Positions 1-6,151 are shown, numbered from the stretch's first letter. The stretch: 6,447 nt of DNA from an uncultured Akkermansia sp. (GCA_904501975.1 CAJGCZ010000079.1:1-6447), one strand, 5' to 3'. Translations and numbers: made by a program. Notes: generated from the sequence alone by a model not told the origin.

Positions 1-59
1 TATTGAAGCCACGCATTATGCCACCCCTAACGGGGTTCCCAAATATTTTTTTCATCTTT

Positions 60-94
60 CCCGGGGTTACGCTGCTGCGCAGCTCCACCCCGGG
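60..94. repeat. Nested GC-rich inverted repeat
   Basis: An outer 8-bp perfect arm pair, CCCGGGGT (60-67) and ACCCCGGG (87-94), encloses a second 5-bp hairpin, GCTGC (71-75) and GCAGC (79-83). The palindrome reads on both strands and has no poly-T tail, so it is unlikely to be an intrinsic terminator. The layout resembles interspersed palindromic repeats. This is structural evidence only; copy number is unknown. Confidence 0.5.
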
Positions 95-157
95 CTACCA
101 TATACCGCCCCTCGCCGGGGCTCTTGAATTCCGTTCGCTGCGCTCACATTAATGCGC

Positions 158-178
158 CCCACAAATGCTATTTGTGGG
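158..178. repeat. 9-bp perfect hairpin
   Basis: CCCACAAAT (158-166) and ATTTGTGGG (170-178) are perfectly complementary around a 3-nt loop. The flanking TTCCGTT (129-135) and AACGGAA (184-190) are also complementary and could form an outer stem around it. No T-tract follows on either strand. The function is unknown. Confidence 0.5.
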
Positions 179-227
179 CTATCAACGGAAAGCTTAAACA
201 TCGCTCATAAGGGGCGTTCAGGCTACC

Positions 228-260
228 AACAAAAACGGGCCGGGGAAACTCCCCGACCCG
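228..260 (-). terminator. Intrinsic terminator of the porin/feo transcript
   Basis: On the minus strand an 11-bp stem (arms 250-260 and 236-246, loop 247-249) is followed by TTTTTGTT (228-235). One of the 11 pairs is a G-U wobble only when transcribed leftward; on the plus strand it is a C/A mismatch, so the terminator is oriented for the minus strand. It lies about 37 nt past the porin stop codon and would end transcription of the porin and of any feo read-through. Confidence 0.9.
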
Positions 261-297
261 CTGGGTTACATACACGTTACAGCACAAAATTGTTGTA

Positions 298-1491
298 TCA
301 GAAGGAGAATACTGCCTGCACACCGGCCACAACGGCATCGGACTCCGCACTGTAGGCCGGATTCTTGATATATTGAACGTGCGGCATCAGCTTGCAGTAA
401 TCATTAATTTGCAGACTGTAGTAAGCCTCCAGCACATATTCTCGGTTGTTGGTGGTGGGTTCATCCACGGTATTGCTTCCCTTGAAGACACCGAAGGCTA
501 CGCCCAAATAGTCGTCCTCACGGCCGGGGATACCTTGGATTTGTGCACCGCAGGAAAAATCAAACGCTGCGCCCAAATCTTGCTTAGCGCCAAAACCGGT
601 GCGGGCAAATACTGTTACTTCATCGCACACGGCATATTCAATGCTGGCAGCTAAGCCGGCATTTTTGCGGTTTTTGTCGCCTTCTTTCACCTGGCGGAAG
701 AAGGGATTAAGGCGCAAGGTGGCATCGCCATCCAAAATAGTACGGCCATATTCACCCACAAGCATGTAGGAGGAGCCACCGCGGAACGGGTTGTAGCCGT
801 AGCTGGTAGTCTCGCGGCTAAAGCCAATCATGGCGTAGCTGTCCGTATCGAGCTCGTACTGGGCAATGGCTCCCAAGTTGGCATCCGGAAGCCCCAATAC
901 CGTGGAGTTCACAAAAGCGTTGTTGGTGAAGGAAGAGAATGAATCGTTAGCTGGGCCTACCGCATCGAAGTAATTGGTCATGTTCACCATACCGGCGATA
1001 ATGCAGGCGCGTTTGCCATTGAAATAATGCATGAGTGATACTTCCGGAAGCACCAAATCGTGCGGGCCATAAATATCGGCATGCACCCAAGAGCATTCGC
1101 CGATTCCATCCGTAAACTGCTGATTCGTGTCGGCAGAGCGACCATCCAGCCCCCAAGAGCCGGAGAGCTCCACACGCAACCAAGTGCCGCCGTTGACACT
1201 ATCCTCAATCACGCGCTGGTTCAGCATAGCATGCAGCAACAGGTAGTTACTGTTGTTGTTTGTTTCCGGGGCAGCGCCGTTGGTGTGCCAGTAGCCATAG
1301 GCAGTGTCCACATACCATTGGGTACCGTACTTCTCGTTGGCGTCGATTTTCACCTGCCAATCTCCTTCTTCCGGGGCAAACATGTTAATGCCTTCGAGGA
1401 TTTCGCCTCGCTGTACATGTTCGCCGGCGTATGCTGCTGCTGCCATGAGTCCTGCCATGGCTACGGCAATTGTTTTGTTGTATTTCATCAT
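298..1491 (-). CDS. OprB-family (carbohydrate-type) outer-membrane porin
   Basis: The product is a 397-aa precursor of an outer-membrane beta-barrel. Residues 1-22 form a signal peptide: Lys3 and Lys6, a hydrophobic stretch rich in Ala and Met, and the cleavage motif AYA before Gly23. The mature part has alternating amphipathic strands and ends in Phe397, the usual barrel-assembly signal. OprB-like features are the segment GMVNMTNYFD (about 167-176) leading to SFTNNAF (187-193), and a C-terminal block with DDYLGVAFG (326-334), EYVLEAYYS (351-359), PHVQYIKNPAY (370-380) and a final strand. OprB proteins are sugar-selective diffusion porins; the substrate here cannot be read from sequence. The start may be Met1 or Met2 (adjacent ATGs), and no clear Shine-Dalgarno is present. 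It begins 59 nt after the Cys-rich feo-associated gene with no terminator between, and an iron-box-like sequence lies just upstream. A role in passing iron or an iron ligand is inference. Confidence 0.82.
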   Translation of the reverse strand: MMKYNKTIAVAMAGLMAAAAYAGEHVQRGEILEGINMFAPEEGDWQVKIDANEKYGTQWYVDTAYGYWHTNGAAPETNNNSNYLLLHAMLNQRVIEDSVNGGTWLRVELSGSWGLDGRSADTNQQFTDGIGECSWVHADIYGPHDLVLPEVSLMHYFNGKRACIIAGMVNMTNYFDAVGPANDSFSSFTNNAFVNSTVLGLPDANLGAIAQYELDTDSYAMIGFSRETTSYGYNPFRGGSSYMLVGEYGRTILDGDATLRLNPFFRQVKEGDKNRKNAGLAASIEYAVCDEVTVFARTGFGAKQDLGAAFDFSCGAQIQGIPGREDDYLGVAFGVFKGSNTVDEPTTNNREYVLEAYYSLQINDYCKLMPHVQYIKNPAYSAESDAVVAGVQAVFSF

Positions 1492-1502
1492 AAATCTTGT
1501 TG

Positions 1503-1520
1503 TTAAGCTTGCCTAACTTT
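1503..1520 (-). promoter_or_regulatory. Iron-box-like operator upstream of the porin
   Basis: On the minus strand this reads AAAGTTAG, six bases, then TTAA. It sits inside the near-palindrome GTTAAGCTTGCCTAAC (1502-1517, one imperfect pair). The ten bases TCAAAGTTAG are identical to those at the feoA operator, and the 19-mer starting at TTAG matches the DtxR/IdeR consensus TTAGGTTAGCCTAACCTAA at 13 of 19 positions. It ends 11 nt before the porin ATG. No convincing -35 is visible next to it, so whether it controls a separate porin promoter or acts on read-through transcripts is open. Confidence 0.5.
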
Positions 1521-1550
1521 GAGTGGTGATTGCAGCGACCTTATATGGTA

Positions 1551-1718
1551 TTAGCGCTGCTCTTGCTCGTGCTTAGATTGAGGGGCACAGCCGGAGCAGT
1601 TACCGCTGCATCCGCCACCGCAACAGGAGCTGCCTTTGCATCCCTTTCTTTTCAGGCAAGAGCGCAGGGCAAGCAGCCCGCAGGTGAGAAGAATGCTGAT
1701 GATAATAGCATCTGCCAT
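1551..1718 (-). CDS. FeoB-associated Cys-rich membrane protein
   Basis: This small gene encodes 55 aa. A short N-terminal membrane helix covers about residues 4-19 (AIIISILLTCGLLALR). A basic patch (LKRKGCK) follows, then a Cys/Gly-rich tail with Cys27, 32, 33, 37, 41 and 44, including CCGGGCSGNCSGC, and a polar C-terminus. One helix plus a short CGGGC-type tail matches the small family found directly after feoB in many bacteria (FeoB_associated type). Its role is not settled; the cysteines could bind Fe2+ or other metal on the cytoplasmic side. It begins 25 nt after the feoB stop and has no clear ribosome-binding site, so translation may be coupled to feoB. The position next to feoB is as informative as the sequence. 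Confidence 0.85.
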   Translation of the reverse strand: MADAIIISILLTCGLLALRSCLKRKGCKGSSCCGGGCSGNCSGCAPQSKHEQEQR

Positions 1719-1743
1719 AGTGTTGCGTTGGTGGGGTTAGTGG

Positions 1744-4485
1744 TTAATCTTGTACGGTGTTCGGGTTGGGGCGCAGCGCTTGAATGACGATGCCCAACAG
1801 AATGAGGCATGCCACGAGCTGGCCGGTGCCAAAGATGCCGGTGGTGCACATAAGCCCGATTTGGTAGGTGCAGAAGGAGACGATGTAGGCCCAGATGGTC
1901 ATGAAACCGATGGCAAACCACGTCCATCTGGCGCTGTTCATCTCACGGCGTATGGCACCGCAAGCGGCAAAGCAGGGGGCACAAAGAATGTTGAAGAGCA
2001 GGAAGGAGAGGGCGCTAAGGGAGGTGAAGGCACCGGCTGCACTCATTTCTTTTGCTACACCGGTGGTAGCGTCATCTTCCTCCGGTGCGGGGAACAACCA
2101 AGCCACACCTTCGTTCAGGTAATCCATGAGCCCTTTATCGGCTACCGGGGCGGAGTCCTCCTCTACCGCTTCCTCCGGTGCTTCTTCTTCGGGGGCTGCG
2201 GGTATTTCTGTGCGCACTCGGGTATCTGTTTGCCACAGGGCCAGTGCCAGGGCGGAGCAAGCATTGGCTTTGCTCACATCCGGCGTGCGGGCTAAGCCGT
2301 CGTCACCTTCCTCTTCCGGCACGTTGTAGAGCTGCCCAAAGCTGCTGACTACGGTTTCTTTGGCGATAAGACCGGTGATGGTGGCAACAGCGGGCTTCCA
2401 ATCGCCCCACCCGAGCGGGGAGAAGAGCGGGGCAACTGCGTTGCCGGCATCGGCCAACATACCGTGATTAATGGGGTCGCCCTCAAGGCCTTCCTGTTCG
2501 GGCAGGTAGGTAAAGTTCCAGCTGTAATTGGTGAGAGCCCACAGCAGGGCAGAGGCCAGGAAAATAACCGTACCGGCTTTTTTCACGAAGGCCTTGCAGC
2601 GCTCCATAGCGCGCATGTTGATGTTGATGCCGCGGGGCACGTGGTACTCCGGCAATTCCATCACAAAGGGGGTGTAGCTGCCGGTAAACATGTGTGTTTT
2701 GCGCAGCATGAGCCCACCGAGAATCACAGAGCCCAAGCCGGCAAAATAGGCAATCGTGGCAACGGAGGCTGTTTGCCCGATGAGGGCACCTACCAGTGCC
2801 AGAATGGGTAACTTGGCGCCACAGGGTACAAAGGTGGTGAGCATGACCGTCATGCGGCGATCCTTCTCGTTCTCAATGGTGCGGGTGGCCATTACGCCCG
2901 GAACGCCGCACCCCATGGACACCAGCAAGGGAATGACGGACTTGCCGGAGAGGCCGATGGCGCGGAAAATGCGGTCGAGCATGAAGGCTACGCGTGCCAT
3001 GTAGCCGCAGTCCTCCAGCAGCGCCATCAGGAAGAAGAGCACCGCCATTTGCGGCAGGAAACCAAGCACGGCGCCTACACCGGCTACAATACCATCGGTT
3101 ATAATGCTTTGCAACTGCGGGCTGCAAGCCAACTCCAGCCTGCCGAGCATGCCTACACCGTAGGCCACGCTACTCATGATGACAAACCAGGCAATGAAGT
3201 CCACACGGGCTCCGCGCCCGGTCATTCTCATGGGGTTAGCGTAGAAGGTGCGCGAGCGGCGACCGTAATTATTGGGCGCCTTTTTACCGGGCAACAGCAT
3301 GCAGCTGAGTAGCAAGGCGCCGTTGGCGGCATACAGCAGCCACATCAGCCCGGTGTGCAGGGGGGCAGGAAGGTGCGGGCACACATGCTCCAGCAAGAAG
3401 GGGGCTACCATGACATACAACCAAGCACCGTTCATGCCAAGGTCGTGCAGGCGGCGCATCATGGCCGGGAAGATAAGAATCATGGCCAGAATGGCACTGA
3501 ACATGGTGAGCGCCTCTGCCCCGGCAGCCTCGCTGCCGATGAAACCGGCCAGCCAGCCTCCCACAACCGGCCCGAAAAGCACATCGTTGGCCCAGTCAGT
3601 TCCCCATGTGCCCACGGTGTTGATGGCCAAGTAATAAATGGCATACATGATGCCGATGAAGATAAGCGGACCCGCCACGCGGTGGGTCAGAATAGCATCC
3701 GCCTTGGAGGACAGGCTTTCGCGCACGCTTTTACGCGTCATCACCTCAGGCATAAAGGCGCAGATGGCATCGTATCTGCCGCCGGCAATAATGGAGGCAA
3801 TGTCGTCATCACAAGCGCTTTCGGTGTTGAGTCTCTGTTCCTCAATAGCGTGGCACTCTTGCTTGCTGCGGGTGCTGAGCAGGGTTGTGTCTCCTTCCAG
3901 CATCTTTACCGCGGCAAAGCGGCTGACGGCACAGTCGGCCATGATTTTGTTGACGGCTTTCTCCACCACCGGTATGTAGGGCAGGGGTTGCGGTGCCGTG
4001 GGGGCATCTGCCAGCATGTATTGCAGCAAGTCGTTAATGCCGGTTCGGTTCAGTGCACTGATTTTGACGACGGGGCAGTTCAGCTTAGCGCTCAACACCT
4101 CGGTATCAATCTTGCAGCCATCCGTTTCCGCCAAATCAATCATGTTCAGCGCCACCACAACAGGTAGACCCGTTTCCAGTATTTGGCTGGTGAGGTACAG
4201 GTTGCGCTCCAGGTTCGTGGCATCCACCACGTTAATCACCATGTCCGGCTTGCCCTCAAGCAGGAAATTGCGAGATACGACCTCCTCCGGGGTGTAGGGC
4301 GAAAGCGAATATATGCCGGGCAGGTCCTGCACTTCAATTTCCTCGTGCTCGGTCAACTGCCCGCCTTTGCGGTCTACCGTTACGCCGGGCCAGTTGCCTA
4401 CATATTGGTTGGCTCCTGTCAGTTCATTAAACAGCGTGGTCTTACCGCTGTTGGGATTACCGGCCAATGCTATCGTTTTTTTCAT
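1744..4485 (-). CDS. feoB: Ferrous iron transporter FeoB with DUF805-like insertion
   Basis: This is the inner-membrane Fe2+ transporter, 913 aa against roughly 700-800 for most family members. The N-terminal G domain is complete: G1 GNPNSGKT (9-16), switch region NWPGVTV (31-37), G3 DLPG (54-57), G4 NMID (114-117) and G5 SAL (143-145). A helical spacer region runs to about residue 265. The membrane domain holds both Gate-type motifs: GCGVPGVMATRT (525-536) and APCFAACGAIRRE (836-848). Two parts are unusual. Residues about 318-457 contain four predicted helices and DUF805-like motifs (RRLHDLG at 344-350, APNNYG at 403-408). Residues about 721-812 form a long loop with acidic runs. The start is supported by an AGAGG-type ribosome-binding site in the 15-nt gap after feoA. 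The reading frame is intact and all core motifs are present, so it is expected to be functional. Confidence 0.97.
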   Translation of the reverse strand: MKKTIALAGNPNSGKTTLFNELTGANQYVGNWPGVTVDRKGGQLTEHEEIEVQDLPGIYSLSPYTPEEVVSRNFLLEGKPDMVINVVDATNLERNLYLTSQILETGLPVVVALNMIDLAETDGCKIDTEVLSAKLNCPVVKISALNRTGINDLLQYMLADAPTAPQPLPYIPVVEKAVNKIMADCAVSRFAAVKMLEGDTTLLSTRSKQECHAIEEQRLNTESACDDDIASIIAGGRYDAICAFMPEVMTRKSVRESLSSKADAILTHRVAGPLIFIGIMYAIYYLAINTVGTWGTDWANDVLFGPVVGGWLAGFIGSEAAGAEALTMFSAILAMILIFPAMMRRLHDLGMNGAWLYVMVAPFLLEHVCPHLPAPLHTGLMWLLYAANGALLLSCMLLPGKKAPNNYGRRSRTFYANPMRMTGRGARVDFIAWFVIMSSVAYGVGMLGRLELACSPQLQSIITDGIVAGVGAVLGFLPQMAVLFFLMALLEDCGYMARVAFMLDRIFRAIGLSGKSVIPLLVSMGCGVPGVMATRTIENEKDRRMTVMLTTFVPCGAKLPILALVGALIGQTASVATIAYFAGLGSVILGGLMLRKTHMFTGSYTPFVMELPEYHVPRGININMRAMERCKAFVKKAGTVIFLASALLWALTNYSWNFTYLPEQEGLEGDPINHGMLADAGNAVAPLFSPLGWGDWKPAVATITGLIAKETVVSSFGQLYNVPEEEGDDGLARTPDVSKANACSALALALWQTDTRVRTEIPAAPEEEAPEEAVEEDSAPVADKGLMDYLNEGVAWLFPAPEEDDATTGVAKEMSAAGAFTSLSALSFLLFNILCAPCFAACGAIRREMNSARWTWFAIGFMTIWAYIVSFCTYQIGLMCTTGIFGTGQLVACLILLGIVIQALRPNPNTVQD

Positions 4486-4500
4486 TCCTCTGCCTCTTTC

Positions 4501-4749
4501 TTATACGTTTTCTACAACGATACAGGCGGCTTCGCGCTTGCGCAGCGATAATTCATAGCCGCGTACGGTCAATTCTAAGGGGTCTCCCAGCGGGGCTACC
4601 TTGCGTATGCTTACTACGGCCCCTTTCGTAAGCCCCATATCTAAAATTCTCTGGCGCAGGGCTCCTTCACCTGCTACTTTTACAACGCGTACACTCTCGC
4701 CCGGCTTGGCCAAGCGCAGCGTTTTGCATGATGTGGTGGTATTCGACAT
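4501..4749 (-). CDS. feoA: Ferrous iron transport accessory protein FeoA
   Basis: This is an 82-aa cytoplasmic protein with an SH3-like fold that works with FeoB, probably by contacting or modulating its G domain. Family landmarks are the PGESVRVVKV strand (16-25), LRQRILDMGLTKGAVV (31-46), the APLGDPLEL block (52-60) and the closing RGYELSLRKREAACIVV (63-79). The length is normal for the family. It is the first gene of the cluster, 15 nt upstream of feoB. The leader is short and lacks a good Shine-Dalgarno sequence. A second iron-box-like motif ends on the first base of its ATG, so a bound repressor or a very short leader could affect its expression. Confidence 0.95.
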   Translation of the reverse strand: MSNTTTSCKTLRLAKPGESVRVVKVAGEGALRQRILDMGLTKGAVVSIRKVAPLGDPLELTVRGYELSLRKREAACIVVENV

Positions 4750-4766
4750 TAGGAAAGACTAACTTT
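4749..4766 (-). promoter_or_regulatory. Second iron-box-like motif overlapping the feoA start
   Basis: On the minus strand this reads AAAGTTAG, six bases, then CTAA, whose last A is the A of the feoA ATG. It matches the spacing TTAG-N6-CTAA found in the main operator, and the two copies are exactly 31 bp apart (about three helical turns), on the same face of the helix. It matches the full DtxR/IdeR consensus more weakly (11 of 19), so it could be an auxiliary site or chance. Confidence 0.4.
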
Positions 4767-4774
4767 AACGGCGC

Positions 4775-4793
4775 TGAGTTTAGTCTAAACTAA
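4775..4793 (-). promoter_or_regulatory. DtxR/IdeR-type iron box in the feoA promoter
   Basis: The core AGTTTAG-T-CTAAACT (4777-4791) is a perfect 7+7 palindrome with a single central base. The 19-mer on the minus strand, TTAGTTTAGACTAAACTCA, agrees with the classical consensus TTAGGTTAGCCTAACCTAA at 15 positions. It covers the -10 hexamer, where Fe2+-loaded DtxR-family repressors typically block transcription. No regulator gene is in the window, so the binding protein is inferred; an MntR-like member of the same family is an alternative. Confidence 0.75.
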
Positions 4794-4805
4794 CTTTGAA
4801 GTCAA
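4777..4805 (-). promoter_or_regulatory. Sigma70-type promoter of the feo cluster
   Basis: The -35 hexamer is TTGACT (4800-4805, 5/6 to consensus), followed by a 17-nt spacer and the -10 hexamer TAAACT (4777-4782, 4/6). Transcription would start near 4770, giving a leader of about 20 nt before feoA. The operator palindrome lies on top of the -10 element. Confidence 0.72.
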
Positions 4806-4865
4806 GTCTTTTTTTGTACAAATGACAAAAGATTTTTGAAGTTTGGTATGGGATTTTTGATTGGT

Positions 4866-4908
4866 AGCGGTTGTACACGCGGGCAGCTATTAGCTACCGG
4901 CGACCGCT
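4866..4908 (-). other. Hairpin downstream of metX
   Basis: Outer arms AGCGGT (4866-4871) and ACCGCT (4903-4908) enclose an inner 6-bp hairpin (4882-4887 with 4893-4898, loop 4888-4892). One inner pair is a wobble only in minus-strand RNA. It lies 10 nt past the metX stop but has no U-tract, so it is at best a weak or factor-dependent 3' end or a stabilising structure. Confidence 0.4.
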
Positions 4909-4917
4909 GGGCGTGAA

Positions 4918-6054
4918 TCAGAAATTTTGCAGGAATGCCTTAATTTCAGACTCGTACAGTTCCGGTTCAATCAGGAAAGAATCGTGCCCCTTTTCTGAAT
5001 GAATGCAGCGGTATTGAGCCTGCACACCATTCTTAACAAGGCGGCGATGGAAAGCCGAGATGGCGCGGGAGGTAAAGCAGCAATCCGTATTGATGGAGAA
5101 GAGCATGAACGGAATACCGTACTCCGCGAAGCGGCGGAATGCCTCATCTGTGCTGCGCCCGGTGATAGCCTCCAAATCAAAGGAAGTCCACATGTTGATA
5201 ATGCGGATGTAGGCATTGGCATCAAATCGTTTGGCAAATTTGGTGCCTTGGTGCAGCATGTAGCTTTGGATGCTTTCTTGCGGGGTAAACCAAGTCAGCA
5301 GCCCCTTGCGGTCAGGCGAGCAACCTTTGCGCGCACGCTTAGCCAAGCCCTTTTGGTAGACGAAGTGCTTGTGGCAAATAATGCGAGCCAGAGCTACGCC
5401 GCGCAGGGGAGGGTCGTTGAGCGGGTAGCGCCCTGCACGGTATTTTTCATCCATCTCAATGGCACAGAACTGCTCAAACCCACTCAGCTTGTGCTCAATA
5501 GCCGGCTTGTAGTCTGCCCCGATAATGATAACCGTGCGCACGCGCTCCGGGTACAAGTTGGTGAAGGCTAAACTGAGCATGCCACCCACGCTGGGGCCTA
5601 CCAAGGCAAAGCGCTCAATGCCGTAGTGGTCTAACAAACGCACTTGGGCGCGTGCTTGGTCGTTGGCATTCACCAAGGGGAAACGGCTGCCCCACGGCTC
5701 ACCATCCGGTGCCAATGAGGCCGGCCCCGTGCTGCCGTAGCAACTGCCCACAAAGTTTGCGCAAATGATAAAGTAGCGCTCTGTATCCAAGGGCTTGCCG
5801 GGGCCAATCATGCGGTCCCACCAGCCTTCATAATACTCAGGCTGCCAAAACTCGCCCGCCTCGGGCAGGTCATCATTGTATCCGTGGGCGTGGTGACTCC
5901 CCGTCAGGGCATGAAAGAGCAGAATCGCGTTGCTCTTCTCCGCATTCAGTTTGCCATACGTTTCGTAGGCCAGCTGCACTTCCGGCAACTGCTCGCCGTT
6001 ATCAAATGTAAATGCCCCGATATTGAGAATCTGTGTGCGGATGTTAGATGCCAT
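4918..6054 (-). CDS. metX: MetX-family homoserine O-acyltransferase
   Basis: This is a 378-aa alpha/beta-hydrolase-fold enzyme, normal length for the family. MetX activates homoserine (normally with acetyl-CoA) for methionine synthesis in the cytoplasm. Visible landmarks: LAYETYGKLN (28-37), oxyanion-region HALTGSHHAHG (48-58), WWDRMIGPGKPLDT (78-91), ANFVGSCYGSTGP (99-111), nucleophile elbow GPSVGGM (153-159) with Ser155, acid Asp324 in SINTDCCF, and His357 in KGHDSFL. The lid region after GVALARI is HKHFVYQKGLAKRARKG, unlike the TYRS- or TYLS-type segment of well-known MetX, so acyl-donor and acceptor choice (acetyl or succinyl, homoserine or serine) is not certain. No other methionine gene is nearby. 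It lacks a Shine-Dalgarno and starts 24 nt after the rpmJ terminator. Family assignment is firm; substrate is not. Confidence 0.85.
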   Translation of the reverse strand: MASNIRTQILNIGAFTFDNGEQLPEVQLAYETYGKLNAEKSNAILLFHALTGSHHAHGYNDDLPEAGEFWQPEYYEGWWDRMIGPGKPLDTERYFIICANFVGSCYGSTGPASLAPDGEPWGSRFPLVNANDQARAQVRLLDHYGIERFALVGPSVGGMLSLAFTNLYPERVRTVIIIGADYKPAIEHKLSGFEQFCAIEMDEKYRAGRYPLNDPPLRGVALARIICHKHFVYQKGLAKRARKGCSPDRKGLLTWFTPQESIQSYMLHQGTKFAKRFDANAYIRIINMWTSFDLEAITGRSTDEAFRRFAEYGIPFMLFSINTDCCFTSRAISAFHRRLVKNGVQAQYRCIHSEKGHDSFLIEPELYESEIKAFLQNF

Positions 6055-6078
6055 GACGCTGTGGAAATGCTTGGAGTT

Positions 6079-6122
6079 AAAAACAAAAAAGGACCGGGGT
6101 CACCAACACGCCGGTCTCCTTT
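6079..6122 (-). terminator. Intrinsic terminator after rpmJ
   Basis: On the minus strand, GACCGG (6111-6116) pairs with CCGGTC (6092-6097). Past a bulged A, AAAGG extends the stem against the following CTTTT. The stem is followed by TTTTTGTTTTT (6079-6090). It lies about 30 nt after the rpmJ stop. It ends only 24 nt before the metX ATG, leaving very little room for a separate metX promoter. Confidence 0.85.
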
Positions 6123-6151
6123 CTCGTATCGCGGTTGTGAGCCGCACAGGG

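Larger units (their letters stand above)
1..227. other. Gene-free spacer rich in inverted repeats
   Basis: I see no convincing gene here on either strand. The stretch lies downstream of the porin terminator. It contains at least four GC-rich or long palindromes: 23-36 (ACCCC/GGGGT, 4-nt loop), 60-94, 107-121 (GCCCC/GGGGC) and 158-178. The last is nested inside a distal 7-bp pair, TTCCGTT (129-135) and AACGGAA (184-190). Most lack a U-tract on either strand and so are not convincing terminators. The density of palindromes suggests an intergenic repeat element of the REP/BIME kind, but repetition elsewhere in the genome cannot be seen from this window. Confidence 0.6.

Noticed and set aside
1..227. 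CRISPR array or tRNA gene in the spacer
   Set aside because: The repeats are palindromes of differing sequence and irregular spacing, and no cloverleaf with a CCA-ready acceptor stem can be drawn.
1060..1506. Plus-strand open frame opposite the porin start
   Set aside because: A shadow of the porin coding region; its hydrophobic part is the antisense of the signal peptide.
3355..4167. Plus-strand open frame of 270 codons opposite feoB
   Set aside because: It lies wholly inside feoB, whose motifs are unmistakable on the other strand; its translation is low in structure, rich in His, Gly and Arg, and resembles no family I know.
4749..4805. Fur box upstream of feoA
   Set aside because: No stretch resembles the GATAATGATAATCATTATC pattern; the palindrome fits the DtxR type much better.
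4999..5571. Plus-strand 190-codon open frame opposite metX
   Set aside because: Fully contained in metX, without a recognisable domain or upstream signals.
6072..6106. Promoter for metX with TTGGTG as -35
   Set aside because: A 17-nt spacing leads only to T-rich sequence of the terminator tail with a poor -10; not distinguishable from chance.
6055..6151. SAM or other methionine riboswitch before metX
   Set aside because: The space is short and is mostly taken up by the rpmJ terminator; no multi-helix leader fits.
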